NCBI GenBank assembly: GCA_021800165.1
Contig: JAJYZF010000006.1
Coordinates: 1 to 64,000, forward strand
DNA: 64,000 nt
Reading direction: 5' to 3'
Origin: Planctomycetota bacterium
GTDB taxonomy: Bacteria > Planctomycetota > Phycisphaerae > WQYP01
The notes beneath the pieces were generated by a model. It made no database searches. It was not told where the DNA came from and was given only the letters and a program-made list of their open reading frames with translations. Below, in pieces: positions 9,059 to 19,100 of the stretch (positions are counted from its first letter, which is position 1; each line of letters begins with the position of its first letter). A program made the position numbers and the translations under genes.

Positions 9059-9309
9059 TCCACAACTCCAATTACACCGGGCCAATCTTAACGGCTGGGG
9101 CTGGAGTCGCAACCCCTATCACCAGCGGACAGGCCAACATCTTACCGGCAAGCTGGGAGGCCGGGTTTCATGGCAGCGAGGTGTGTCGGCATGGCGAAAA
9201 AATGCTAGACTGGCGTTGGGTCAGACACAGATCTGGGCAGCGGGTCGTCACGGCCATGGGCATCTCCTCACGCCCCGCGGGCCGGATGGAACCTGAAAAT
9301 TCGGCCAAA

Positions 9310-9383
9310 CGAGGGCGACGGGGATCGAACCCGCAACCTTCGGATCGACAATCCGATGCTCTAACCAATTGAGCTACGCCCTC
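9310..9383 (-). tRNA. tRNA-Asp (anticodon GTC)
   Basis: The minus strand folds into a complete cloverleaf. The acceptor stem is GAGGGCG paired with CGCCCTC. The D arm holds AGCTCAATTGGTTAGAGC. The anticodon stem-loop is TCGGA-TTGTCGA-TCCGA, giving anticodon GTC. The T arm is GCGGG-TTCGATC-CCCGT. The discriminator base is G (complement of 9310), as expected for tRNA-Asp, and CCA is not encoded. Confidence 0.96.
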
Positions 9384-9720
9384 ATGGATAAAGACCGAAT
9401 CTTCAAGCCCGCAAGTTTAGCCGCAGTTGGCAGCGAATTCAACTCTGCCGTTTTCGCTCGTGCGTTTGGCGTTTCATCCAGTAATTCGGCGGTGCCGAAT
9501 TTCCGCGGGAATGAAAGCTTTACGCCGGAGCGTCGATGGCCGCATGAGTGCCGGATGCCGCAAAGTGCAACAACGTGCCCCACGGCTGCGTCTGTTTCTG
9601 TTTTCCGTTTCCCTGAATCAGCCGCTAAGTTGCCCCAGGCGGCGTGCGGGGGTAAAATTCCGCTTCTGGTGTCAGCCGCCGACGATACCCTTGGTGCTCT
9701 GGGGTGGCGGGGGCTGATAT
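9384..9720. other. intergenic stretch without recognisable gene
   Basis: Frames are open on both strands here, but their products are Arg/Pro/Ala-rich with no ribosome binding sites. Two of them run into the tRNA or the next gene. It must hold the tRNA-Asp promoter and perhaps that of the dehydrogenase, but I could not identify convincing hexamers. Confidence 0.5.
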
Positions 9721-11139
9721 TTGCCTGATTTCTGGTCAAGAAGGCCGGTGTTGGCTGGGAATGATCGATTGTCATCACAACAACTTATCCAACGTATCAA
9801 CGCCCGCACCGCCGTTATTGGGGTGATGGGCTTGGGTTATGTGGGGTTGCCGCTGCTGCGAACGTTTCATGCCGCCGGCTTCAAGACCATCGGCTTTGAT
9901 ATAGATCCGGCCAAGGTGGAAATGTTGCGCGCCGGCCGATGTTATCTGCGCCACTTGGGCGATGATTTTATTCGGGAGATGGCCGGATCCGGCCGCTTTG
10001 AAGCCACCTGCGATTTTCAGCGATTAAACGAACCGGATGCCATTGTGATCTGCGTTCCCACCCCTCTGGGCCGACATGCCGAACCGGATTTAAGTTTTGT
10101 CCAGCACACGGCTGAAGCGGTGGCCGACCGGTTGCGCCACGGGCAATTGGTGGTGCTGGAATCGACTACGTATCCCGGCACCACCCGTGAAGTGGTGCTG
10201 CCGATATTGGAAAAGGCGGGAGGAGGCCAGCCCGAGTCCAACCGCGGGGAACCCCCGGTTAACGGGGCGACCTGGCGCTGTGGTGTGGATTTCTTCCTGG
10301 CGTTTAGTCCGGAGCGGGAAGATCCTGGCCGCAAAAGCCACAGCACGCAAACCATTCCGAAACTGGTCGGAGGAATCGACGCGGAAAGCCTGGCTGTGGC
10401 GGTGGCTCTCTACGAAACCGCGGTGGAGAAAGTGGTTGCGGTAAGCAGTGCGGAAGTGGCGGAATCCGCAAAATTGCTGGAAAACATCTACCGGTGCGTG
10501 AACATTGCCCTGGTCAATGAAATGAAGGTTCTCTTGGAGCGGCTGGGGATTGATATCTGGGAAGTGGTGGATGCGGCGGCCACCAAGCCGTTTGGCTTTC
10601 AGGCGTTTTATCCCGGTCCCGGCCTCGGTGGGCACTGCATCCCGATTGATCCGTTCTATTTAACCTGGAAGGCCCGCGAGGTGGGCTTACCGACCCGTTT
10701 TATTGAGCTGGCCGGGGAAATCAACCAGCACATGCCGGACTACGTTATTCAACGGCTGACCGGGGCACTCAATGGGCATAACAAATCGGTGAAGGGCAGT
10801 CACATTTTAGTGTTGGGCATGGCCTACAAGCCGGATATTGACGATATTCGGGAAAGCCCCAGCCTGGAACTTATAGAAAAATTATTAGCCCTGCAGGCCG
10901 ATGTCGATTATAACGATCCCCACATCCCGCGGATTCCGCGGATGCGCCGACACCGCCTGCGCTTGGAAAGTGTGAAGATTTCTCCAGCGGTTCTGGCGCG
11001 TTATGACTGCGTATTGATTGCCACGCATCATTCCATCTATAACTGGCGGGAGATCGCCGATAGTGCCCAGTTGATTGTGGATACGCGGGGCGTCATGCGC
11101 AAGGTGCCCCATGCGCCGGGAAAGGTTGTGTTTGCGTAA
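9721..11139 (+). CDS. nucleotide-sugar dehydrogenase (UDP-GlcNAc 6-dehydrogenase type, WbpA-like)
   Basis: This family oxidises C6 of a UDP-hexose or UDP-N-acetylhexosamine to the uronate in two NAD-dependent steps, supplying surface polysaccharide synthesis. The Rossmann motif is VMGLGYVGLPL near 33-43. The central domain has SPEREDPG and AKLLENIYRCVNIALVNE. The catalytic Cys306 lies in GGHCIPIDPFYL. The C-terminal UDP-binding domain has LGMAYKPDIDDIRESPS. GHCIPIDPFYL and the lack of the UDP-glucose dehydrogenase signature point to the WbpA/WecC branch, but the substrate is not certain. The TTG at 9721 has a GGGGG tract seven bases upstream; a start up to 35 codons later would leave the fold intact. 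The gene stands alone. Confidence 0.9.
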   Translation: MPDFWSRRPVLAGNDRLSSQQLIQRINARTAVIGVMGLGYVGLPLLRTFHAAGFKTIGFDIDPAKVEMLRAGRCYLRHLGDDFIREMAGSGRFEATCDFQRLNEPDAIVICVPTPLGRHAEPDLSFVQHTAEAVADRLRHGQLVVLESTTYPGTTREVVLPILEKAGGGQPESNRGEPPVNGATWRCGVDFFLAFSPEREDPGRKSHSTQTIPKLVGGIDAESLAVAVALYETAVEKVVAVSSAEVAESAKLLENIYRCVNIALVNEMKVLLERLGIDIWEVVDAAATKPFGFQAFYPGPGLGGHCIPIDPFYLTWKAREVGLPTRFIELAGEINQHMPDYVIQRLTGALNGHNKSVKGSHILVLGMAYKPDIDDIRESPSLELIEKLLALQADVDYNDPHIPRIPRMRRHRLRLESVKISPAVLARYDCVLIATHHSIYNWREIADSAQLIVDTRGVMRKVPHAPGKVVFA

Positions 11140-11237
11140 CCTCCGGTCGGGGGGCAGGTGGTGCAACGGCGATCCGAGTCGGGGGAGTTTCGGCAATTTC
11201 ACCCCTGATCCGCAAGAAAGCGGGCACCGCACCACGG

Positions 11238-11633
11238 TCAGGGGGTCAATCCCTGATGCACCTTGACCGAGGACGAACTAAAGGCGTAATTTTCCACGAT
11301 ATTTTGCTTGTTGAAGTAGATGACCAAAGACTTCCGGCGGCCCTTGGCATCCGAACGGAAAAGATTTTCAAACGGGATAAAATCACTCGCGGTCGCGTGC
11401 ATCTTAGTGAATTCATATTCCCATACCTGATTTCCACCAGAGGTGAACGATACCTTGATGGGATCACCATAGAGTGCCCGCACCTGTGTCTGGGTGGTCT
11501 CTCCACGTACCAGATGTGCCGAAACGCTTTGCGTGGTTTGATGGGCAATACGGTCGTTGCCGGCGCTGGAACATCCGGCGACAGCGGTAGTGAAGATTAC
11601 CAGGGCCACTGTGATCAAAGGGGTGCGAGCCAT
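11238..11633 (-). CDS. BamE/SmpA-OmlA-like small lipoprotein
   Basis: The 131-residue product starts with a lipoprotein signal (MARTPLITVALVIFTTAVAGC) whose lipobox VAGC puts the lipidated Cys at 21. The following segment carries the SmpA/OmlA pattern: VRGETTQTQVRALYGDPIKV, then an aromatic strand QVWEYEF. BamE assists outer-membrane protein assembly, and related lipoproteins do other envelope jobs. The start is fixed by AGGAG seven bases upstream of ATG 11633; the longer open frame to 11708 would bury the signal peptide. It is the last gene of a minus-strand run with the small membrane protein and the S41 protease. Confidence 0.72.
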   Translation of the reverse strand: MARTPLITVALVIFTTAVAGCSSAGNDRIAHQTTQSVSAHLVRGETTQTQVRALYGDPIKVSFTSGGNQVWEYEFTKMHATASDFIPFENLFRSDAKGRRKSLVIYFNKQNIVENYAFSSSSVKVHQGLTP

Positions 11634-11789
11634 CTTGAATCTCCTGCCAAAGTCATGGCCAAAAACCAGACGGCGCACCGCATGACACCAGTTCGCCGCC
11701 GACACCATTCACGGCCGATATTAAACCCAACTCCGGTGGAAAAAGCAATATGGCTCTCTCTCCATCCGTGGTGCCATGGTGCCGCGATT

Positions 11790-12074
11790 TCAAGCTTGGG
11801 GATTGGTCGAGCCGGGCGAATGCTGGTCCGACGTGCTGGTGGATTCGGGCATGGGGGATTTTTTTGCTGCGGGTTTGGGCGTCCTTTGAAAGTGCCCCCA
11901 GCACAGGAAAAATATGATGATGCCCACCGTCGCGGCACCGCAGAGTTGCACCGACCAATCCAAAATTCCCTGCGGGCGCGCCAGATAACGGATGCTCATC
12001 AGGAGAGCCACCAAAGCCATGAAAATCGCCACCAAAGAGCTTACCACGTCGCCGATAATTCGTTGTTTGTCCAT
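11790..12074 (-). CDS. small membrane protein with two transmembrane segments, 94 aa
   Basis: No family is recognised. Residues about 9-27 (VVSSLVAIFMALVALLMSI) and 42-60 (GAATVGIIIFFLCWGHF) form two membrane helices. The tail of about 35 residues is Pro/Ser/Thr-rich. AAAGGA lies nine bases before ATG 12074, so MDKQRIIGD is taken as the start rather than the ATG six codons upstream. It lies 47 bases downstream of the S41 protease and 156 upstream of the lipoprotein, so an envelope-related role is likely but unproven. Confidence 0.6.
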   Translation of the reverse strand: MDKQRIIGDVVSSLVAIFMALVALLMSIRYLARPQGILDWSVQLCGAATVGIIIFFLCWGHFQRTPKPAAKKSPMPESTSTSDQHSPGSTNPQA

Positions 12075-12121
12075 GACTGAAAGTCCTTTCAAGGGCCCGG
12101 CAATTCCAGGGGCGGACCAGA

Positions 12122-14371
12122 TCAGTTGGTCTGGGCCAGTTGCAGTCGCATCATCAACAAGGCGGTATCCAACTGGGTGTCGTAGGCTGGTTCGTTCGTG
12201 ACCCTGTTGATGACCTTTTGTGTTGCCGGTGATGGCTTATAGCCCGGAGCGGGAATAATGTCATTGTACTGCCAGGTAGCCTGCAATTGACGCATCTGCA
12301 GGGGTGAAAATGGCACGTGTACGTCGGGCTGGACGCCCCAGACTCTGGCATGATCCAGGCGCTGAATGCACTCCCCATCAGGCAGGTAGTAATAAGCCAT
12401 GGTGATTTTCATCAGGGCGTTGCCGGCAGTGCCCACCGGATGCATGGTTTGCACACACCCCTTCCCGAAGGTGCGGTGGCCCACCAGCAAGGCTCTTTTA
12501 AGGTCGTGCATGGATCCACTGAAAATTTCCGAGGCGCTGGCGCTGTCCTGATTTACCAGAAGGATAACCGGAATATTGGGTGGCACCAACGGATCTCCCT
12601 GCGCCACGTAATCGTGTCGCGGCCACACTCGACCCTTGGTGGAGAGAATGGTTCCCTGGTTGAGGAACATATTGCACATCTTTAGAGCGGTTTCCAGATA
12701 GCCGCCGGGGTTAAAACGCAGATCCAGAATAATGCCATGCACATGATGGCGCAAAAGATGCTGGATGGCCTTTTGAAATTCCTGGGCGGTATCCAACTGA
12801 AATTGCGTGATCCGGATGTAGCCGATGCGGTCGCGCCTGTCAATCATGAAACGCCATTTTGTCGAGCCATGCCGGCGGCGGATGCCCTTGATGGAATTCA
12901 CGCGAATTTCCTGACGCTTAAGCCGGAATTCCATAATGGCCGGATGCCCCTTGCGCCGGATGCCCAGAGTGACGTACGTGCCGGGCTTCCCGGTAATGCG
13001 CTGTACCACCTGATTGATGGTAATGCCGGTGGTGCTCTGGCCATTGATCGTGACAATCACATCGCCGGCTTCAATGCCGGCCCGGAAAGCCGGAGTGCCT
13101 ACCAGGGGACTAACGACCCGCGGCGCGGCGTTAGTCATTTGTATCTGAATACCCACTCCGCCGAAGACCCCGCTGATTTCCTTGTCAAATTCTTTCACTT
13201 CCTTTGGCCAGAACACCACGGTGTAGGGATCCAGTGTGGCCAGGCCGCTGTCGGTGAACTCGCGGATCACTACGCGTTTGGGCAGTTGCACGGTGGCTTT
13301 GTTGGCCTTGGTTACTTCCTGCCAGTAGCCTATCATCTGGGCGGTATCAATACTCTTGGCGGCTTTCACCTGCTGCATAATGTTCGCCAAATCCGTGGTG
13401 AATTGATGGCATTTGGTGGCGTTGGCCAGCAGAGGAAATGCATGACTCAGCGGCGGTAATTCCGGGAACAGTTCGATGGTGCGCAGACCACCCACCAAGA
13501 GCTTACGGTAAGGCACCGGCAGTACCCAGTCATCATGGGCCCGCTGGAAGGCGTTTATCATCATCACCTGACTGATACCCGTAAGCCGGTTTCTCCAGTT
13601 GGAAAAGGTCGGCGGGGTCTGAAAGGTGGGTGCCGGCTTTTGGTTGGGGACCAAAGTGTTGTTTTTGTTTACTTTACTGCGCTTGAAGAGTTTGCTTTGC
13701 ATCGCGAAGAACTCTTTGGGCGTGTAACGTCCGAGCAGGGTCGTAATACGTACCATGCGCTTATAGCGTTTATCGTAACGCATGGAGATTTTAAACAAGT
13801 CGTGAAGTTCGCCATAGAGCTCCAGCGATTCCAGCCAGCGCCCCTGGCGATCGTACACCGCGGCTTTCGCAGCAACTTGCTGGGCAATCTTTTCTACCCA
13901 CGGCAGATGTCGGAAGGCGGTTTTATGAAGGCTTACCGCATAAGCCGCCAACAGATGCCCGATGGCCGGCAGATCCTTTCCCGCCTGCGCCGACTTTTGG
14001 GCCAACTGCGATTGCTGCACGTATTGCTGACGCGATTGTTGGGCTATTTTCATCATGCGGTGGGCATACGTTTCCTGCCAACGATAAAGGCGGGCCATGC
14101 CGGGGGCTTGGGAATCGGATGGATGCAAGGCCAGAAGCGCGTGGATTTTTTGCTCGCGCACCAAACGGCTGACCTGCTCGGCGTACGCGGCGGGTGTATT
14201 GGCGCTCAGCAGATCCACCACGCCGGAGGCATTGCCGCCCACGGTGCCGGCACAGGCGCTGTTGCCTCCAAGACGCCAGCTCAGCACCACAATCGATACA
14301 ATTCCCAAACCAATGAGAATACTACTGCTGACCACCATTTTTCGAATCAAGTGCGCATCATCCACTGCCAA
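12122..14371 (-). CDS. S41-family C-terminal processing protease with PDZ domain
   Basis: This is a periplasmic serine protease related to CtpA/Prc. One N-terminal transmembrane anchor (residues about 14-33) is followed by a helical domain of about 350 residues that is not typical of CtpA. A PDZ domain spans about 390-480 (GVGIQIQM, AGIEAGDVIVTINGQS). The S41 catalytic domain covers about 500-700. The Ser of NQDSASASEIF (near 608) and the Lys of TFGKGCVQ (near 635) form the expected Ser-Lys dyad. The length of 749 is nearer to Prc (682) than CtpA (about 450), although the order differs from Prc. Start options are TTG 14371 and the in-frame GTG 14365; AAGGA lies three and nine bases before them, favouring the GTG. 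Confidence 0.9.
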   Translation of the reverse strand: MAVDDAHLIRKMVVSSSILIGLGIVSIVVLSWRLGGNSACAGTVGGNASGVVDLLSANTPAAYAEQVSRLVREQKIHALLALHPSDSQAPGMARLYRWQETYAHRMMKIAQQSRQQYVQQSQLAQKSAQAGKDLPAIGHLLAAYAVSLHKTAFRHLPWVEKIAQQVAAKAAVYDRQGRWLESLELYGELHDLFKISMRYDKRYKRMVRITTLLGRYTPKEFFAMQSKLFKRSKVNKNNTLVPNQKPAPTFQTPPTFSNWRNRLTGISQVMMINAFQRAHDDWVLPVPYRKLLVGGLRTIELFPELPPLSHAFPLLANATKCHQFTTDLANIMQQVKAAKSIDTAQMIGYWQEVTKANKATVQLPKRVVIREFTDSGLATLDPYTVVFWPKEVKEFDKEISGVFGGVGIQIQMTNAAPRVVSPLVGTPAFRAGIEAGDVIVTINGQSTTGITINQVVQRITGKPGTYVTLGIRRKGHPAIMEFRLKRQEIRVNSIKGIRRRHGSTKWRFMIDRRDRIGYIRITQFQLDTAQEFQKAIQHLLRHHVHGIILDLRFNPGGYLETALKMCNMFLNQGTILSTKGRVWPRHDYVAQGDPLVPPNIPVILLVNQDSASASEIFSGSMHDLKRALLVGHRTFGKGCVQTMHPVGTAGNALMKITMAYYYLPDGECIQRLDHARVWGVQPDVHVPFSPLQMRQLQATWQYNDIIPAPGYKPSPATQKVINRVTNEPAYDTQLDTALLMMRLQLAQTN

Positions 14372-14680
14372 ACATCCTTACCAGCTTCCGCGCAAGCCGC
14401 AACGGAATCTCTACAATAACCTAAATTGCCTAGACAAGCACGCCAACCGCCCGGTCCGCCGACCATCGTGGGTGCCCGACACTTCCGCGCTGGCTCACGC
14501 CCCAAAGCCTGCAAGCCTGGCCACATCGCGCCAAGCGGCGCATTTTGAAAATTCCAGAAGGTTCTGCCGTCGCCATAATCCTTAAAATCGTCCATTTGCG
14601 TGGCTTTCGTGAGATATAATCACCCGGCCCTTAGTTTATTTCGAACCCACGCCGCGCGCCCGAAAACCAATCTCCACCCG
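14372..14680. other. spacer between S41 protease and der genes
   Basis: The spacer lies between two minus-strand genes. A minus-strand frame at 14347-14595 gives a Gly/Arg/Cys-rich product without a ribosome binding site, and I do not accept it. No hairpin terminator or clear promoter was seen, although the protease promoter should be here. Confidence 0.4.
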
Positions 14681-16072
14681 TTACTTACGAGTGGAAGGCC
14701 TGCGGCGTTCAACGCGAGTTCTGGGCGATTGGGGCGGCCGCGGCTCTTTGCCTCGATGGTGGCTCCGCACATAAAGGCGGATCGGCGTTTCAGTAAGCAC
14801 CGTTCTAGCTCGGAGTTGCCGGACGAAAAACCGCCGATATTCCTCGGTGATGAGATCTGGATTATTCACAAATAGCACAATAGTGGGTGGATATACACCA
14901 ATTTGCGTGGCGTAATACACCTTGACGGGGCGCGTGGTGGGGCTGCTGGGACCACGCAGTTGCAAAATGTCCTCCACCGCCTGGTTCAACTGGCCGGTCG
15001 TGAGACGATGCCCCGCCTGCGTATGAATGGTAAACGCCAGATGCACGGTCTGTTCGATGTTCAGGCCTTCCTTAGCGCTGATTCCGACAATCGGCGCATA
15101 GTCCAGCCGTCGTAAAATACTGCCAATGTACGTGGAATATTGTTCCAACGACGCGCGTTCTGCCACCAGATCCCATTTATTGACCACGATGATCACCGGC
15201 TTAAATTCTTCGCCGATATACGCGGCGATCTTTTGATCCACATCGCCGGATTCCTGTGTGGCATCCAGCAGCAGAAAAACCACGTCCGCTCGTCGAATGG
15301 ATCGCTGCGCCCGGTGAAAACTGTAGAATTCCAGATCGTTACTGGTCATTTTCGATCGCTTGCGCACACCAGCGGTATCGATGATCAAAATGCACCGGCC
15401 CGCCACCTCCACGCGCACATCCACGCTGTCGCGCGTGGTACCGGGAATATCTGAGACAATCACGCGATTTTCACCCGCCAGGGCGTTGACCAGTGTACTT
15501 TTGCCGGCGTTACGCTTGCCCACAAAGGCCAGTTTGAGTTCCGGGATTGGCGGCGCTGTTTCATCTTCCGTTGGGGGAGGCAGGGCCGTCACCACCGCAT
15601 CCAGTAATTTCTCGCGTCCGCGATTCTCTCGGCATGAAATGCTGATGGGCTCGCCAAAGCCAAAAGAGAAAAACTCCGCGGCATTGGCCGCCAGCCGCGG
15701 ACCATCCGCCTTGTTGGCCACCAACAGCACCGGCTTATTGAATGGACGCAGATAGGCGGCCACCGATCGGTCCAGCACGGTGGGGCCGTCCTTAACATCG
15801 AGCACAAAAAGCAGCAAATCCGCCCCTGCAATCGCCAACCCTAATTGCGTTTGGACCTCGGGTGCCAGTTCTTGCGAATTCGCAATGCCGTAGCCGCCGG
15901 TATCCGTTAATTCAAAGGTCCGGCCGGCATGGGTCACCAGGGATGAAATACGGTCGCGGGTAACGCCGGCGGTCGGATCGACGATTGAAATAAGCCGGCC
16001 CGTAAGAAAATTCAACAGGCTGGATTTGCCTACGTTCGGACGACCGACAATGACCACATGACACAAAGACAT
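14681..16072 (-). CDS. der: ribosome-assembly GTPase Der (EngA)
   Basis: Der is an essential double GTPase of 50S subunit maturation. The first G domain has GRPNVGKSS near 10-18, DTGG and NKAD. The second has GKRNAGKST near 182-190, DTAG and NKWD. A KH-like domain closes the protein (about 355-440), followed by a basic tail ending in RRRPSTRK that probably binds rRNA. The length of 463 is typical. ATG 16072 is used; the TTG directly before it is in frame but not needed. It lies 31 bases downstream of secA on the same strand and is probably co-transcribed with it. Confidence 0.96.
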   Translation of the reverse strand: MSLCHVVIVGRPNVGKSSLLNFLTGRLISIVDPTAGVTRDRISSLVTHAGRTFELTDTGGYGIANSQELAPEVQTQLGLAIAGADLLLFVLDVKDGPTVLDRSVAAYLRPFNKPVLLVANKADGPRLAANAAEFFSFGFGEPISISCRENRGREKLLDAVVTALPPPTEDETAPPIPELKLAFVGKRNAGKSTLVNALAGENRVIVSDIPGTTRDSVDVRVEVAGRCILIIDTAGVRKRSKMTSNDLEFYSFHRAQRSIRRADVVFLLLDATQESGDVDQKIAAYIGEEFKPVIIVVNKWDLVAERASLEQYSTYIGSILRRLDYAPIVGISAKEGLNIEQTVHLAFTIHTQAGHRLTTGQLNQAVEDILQLRGPSSPTTRPVKVYYATQIGVYPPTIVLFVNNPDLITEEYRRFFVRQLRARTVLTETPIRLYVRSHHRGKEPRPPQSPRTRVERRRPSTRK

Positions 16073-16103
16073 CAATTCACTTCATTTCTAACCGCCGCCG
16101 GAT

Positions 16104-19100
16104 TCACACGGTTTGCCCGCAACAATGTTTGTATTTTTTTCCGCTGCCGCACGGGCAGGGATCGTTGCGGCCGATCTTCGGTGCCGCATTAACGATGGGG
16201 GCCACGGGCTGATCCGTGTCTTCCGGCTCATCTGCAGGTTCAGATTCCGCCCCGGCGGGCAGGGCGGCATTGCGCATCGCTTCCACCGCGGCGCTGGAGT
16301 CCACCCCGTAGGATTCATGGGGGTCAAACGTTTCCTGCACCTGTCCATAGACGTCGCGCATCGCATCGCTGGAGGCCAGACGCACCCGGAAAATCACATC
16401 CGTGACTTTGTCGCGCAGTGCCCGCATAAATTCCGTGAACAGTTTGGAACCTTCACGTTTGTATTCGGTCACGGGATCCCGCTGGGCAATGCTGCGCAAA
16501 CCGATGGAATCGCGCAACTGATCCATCGCATAAAGGTGGTCTTTCCACGTTTCATCAAAGATCTGCAAAAGCACGTTGCGTTCCAGTTCCGTCAATTCCC
16601 GGCGGAGGAACGTATGGGCCAGTTCACGCAGCCGCTCCCGGCGTTCCGCAGGCGGCTCATCAACGAACTCATCCGGCGGAACCGCCGTGACAAAGCGATT
16701 GGCGACCCAGGCCGCGAGTTGTTCCGATTCCGGCAGCTTTTCCACCGCTTCATCAATTTGCCGATCGATGTCGGCGTTGGCCCGGGCCGAGATCGCCACC
16801 AGATGAGTGTGCAACTTCTTCAGGTCCATGGACCGTATTTCCTCGCCGGTGATCGGAGTGTCAAACTTCGCTTTGATATAGGTGGCGAGTTGTTCCGAGG
16901 CGTAGACATTGTCCGTGCCGCCGGACCCCAGGGTGACCTCCAGGGCATATTCGACCGGGTAGGCGATTTCCCGCTGCTGGTAGAGGCGGCGCGCGGTGCG
17001 GAGAATAAGTTCCACCGCCTGCTCCGGCGTTTTATTCACCAGTTCTTCCGGGGGTAACTCCATGTCAAACTTGGTATTGGCCCAGGCCGCCAATTGTTGC
17101 TGGGCATAATGTTTCACCAGGTATTTGGCCAGCGGGGTGCAGTCTTTGATCTCGATTTGTTCCAGCGCCTTTTCCACCAGCGTTTCGGCGATATGCTCGC
17201 GGTCCATCGTCTTAAGATTGGCGGCACTGATCGACACGTGAAACTGATTCATCGCCCAGGTGGACAGGCCGGCATAGTCCCAGTCGGCCGGATCCGCATC
17301 GGGATCCATGAATTCCGACAGCGAGGTGTGAATGTTGGTGCGCGCCTCTTCGCGGGTTTTATCCCGGATGGTGTGTTCCAGCACCGCCAGTTCCGTATCC
17401 CGGAGTTCCACCGGATCGATCACGGTGTTGAAATTTGCCCGTACCCATTCGGCAATGCAGGTCGCGACATAATCGCGGTCCAGGTACTGGTTTACCGCAT
17501 CCTGGACGGAATCTTGGATGATTTCGAAAATCATATCCTGCAAATTGCGGCCTTCCAGGATTTTCTGCCGCGAAGTGTAAAAGTATTGCCGCTGATGATT
17601 GCGAACTTCATCGTATTCCAGCAGATTTTTGCGGATTCCAAAGTTTCGCTCTTCTACCTTTTTCTGAGCTTTTTCCACCCCGCGCGTCAACCACCGATGT
17701 TCAATGGCTTCGTCTTCCTTCATGCCCAGGCGTTGCAGGGCCCGCAGCGTGAATTCCGAAGCAAAAAGCTTCATCAGGTCATCTTCCAGACTTACAAAAA
17801 AACGCGATCGTCCCGGATCACCCTGTCGGCCGGACCGGCCGCGAAGCTGGTTGTCGATGCGCCGCGCCTCGTGGCGTTCCGTCCCGATGACGTACAGCCC
17901 GCCGGCTTCAGTGACCCCCGGCCCCAGCTTGATATCCGTGCCGCGGCCGGCCATGTTGGTGGCAATGGTAACCGCCCCCACCATGGAGCCTGATTTGTTC
18001 TGGTACTGCCGGCCCGCCTTGGCCACGATTTCCGCTTCGCGTTCATGGTTCTTGGCATTGAGCACTTCATGTTCGATCCCGTATCTTTGGCCCAGCATGT
18101 TGGAAAGCCGCTCCGACTTTTCCACGCTGGTGGTGCCCACCAGGACCGGCTGGCCTGAATCGGAAACCTCCTTGATGTGTTCGGCAATGGCATCCCATTT
18201 GGCTTTTTCCGTCAGGAACAATAGATCATCGTCATCCTGTCGAATCAGTGGACGATTGGTCGGAATCAACACCACTTCCAGCTTGTAAATTTTGTCAAAT
18301 TCCTCCGCTTCCGTCATGGCCGTGCCGGTCATGCCCGCGATGCGGCGATAGAGCTTGAAAAAATTCTGGATGGTGATGGTGGCCATGGTCTGCGTTTCCG
18401 GCTTGACGGTCACGCGTTCCTTGGCCTCGCAGGCCTGGTGCAAGCCGTCGCTCCATTGCCGGCCCACCATCAGTCGGCCGGTGAATTCATCCACAATGAT
18501 GACTTCGCCGTTTTGCACCACGTAGTCCTTATCACGCTCATAAACGACGTGCGCCCGCAGACTTTGTTCAATCAGGTGCGGCCAATCCATGTTGCCGCCC
18601 ACATAAAAAGAACCGACTCCCGCATATTCCTGCGCCTTTTGAATACCCTCATGCGTGAGTTGGACCGACTTGCGGTCCAGTTCAACTTCATAGAGCTGCA
18701 CGTGGTTGATAAGCTGCGCCTCCGCCTGGGTCAACTGCCCGCGCAGGTCCGTCACCAGATTCTGAACCGACGAGAGCTTGTCCGCTTCGCCGCGGACGTT
18801 TTTGATTTCCCCTTCGGCCGTTTTCAGTTGCCGCTTCAGGTGCTCCACCCGGGCATTGGCCAGCTCCCATGGTTTCTGGGCGGCAATGAGTTTGCGCGTC
18901 ACCTCATCGGCTGCCCGATAACGCGGAGAATCGTCGTGCGCCGGACCGCTGATAATCAACGGCGTGCGGGCTTCATCAATCAGGATGCTGTCAATTTCAT
19001 CAACGATGACAAAATCCAGCGGCCCCTGCACCTGCTCCGCCAACTGTTGCTTCATGTTGTCGCGCAGATAGTCAAACCCGAATTCGCTGTTGGTGCCGTA

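Noticed and set aside
9374-9778. 134-codon minus-strand frame overlapping the tRNA-Asp gene
   Set aside because: It runs into the tRNA and the start of the dehydrogenase gene, and its product is low-quality Arg/Pro/Ala sequence.
14347-14595. 82-codon minus-strand frame upstream of the S41 protease
   Set aside because: It overlaps the protease start, has no ribosome binding site and encodes a Cys/Arg/Gly-rich product without similarity.
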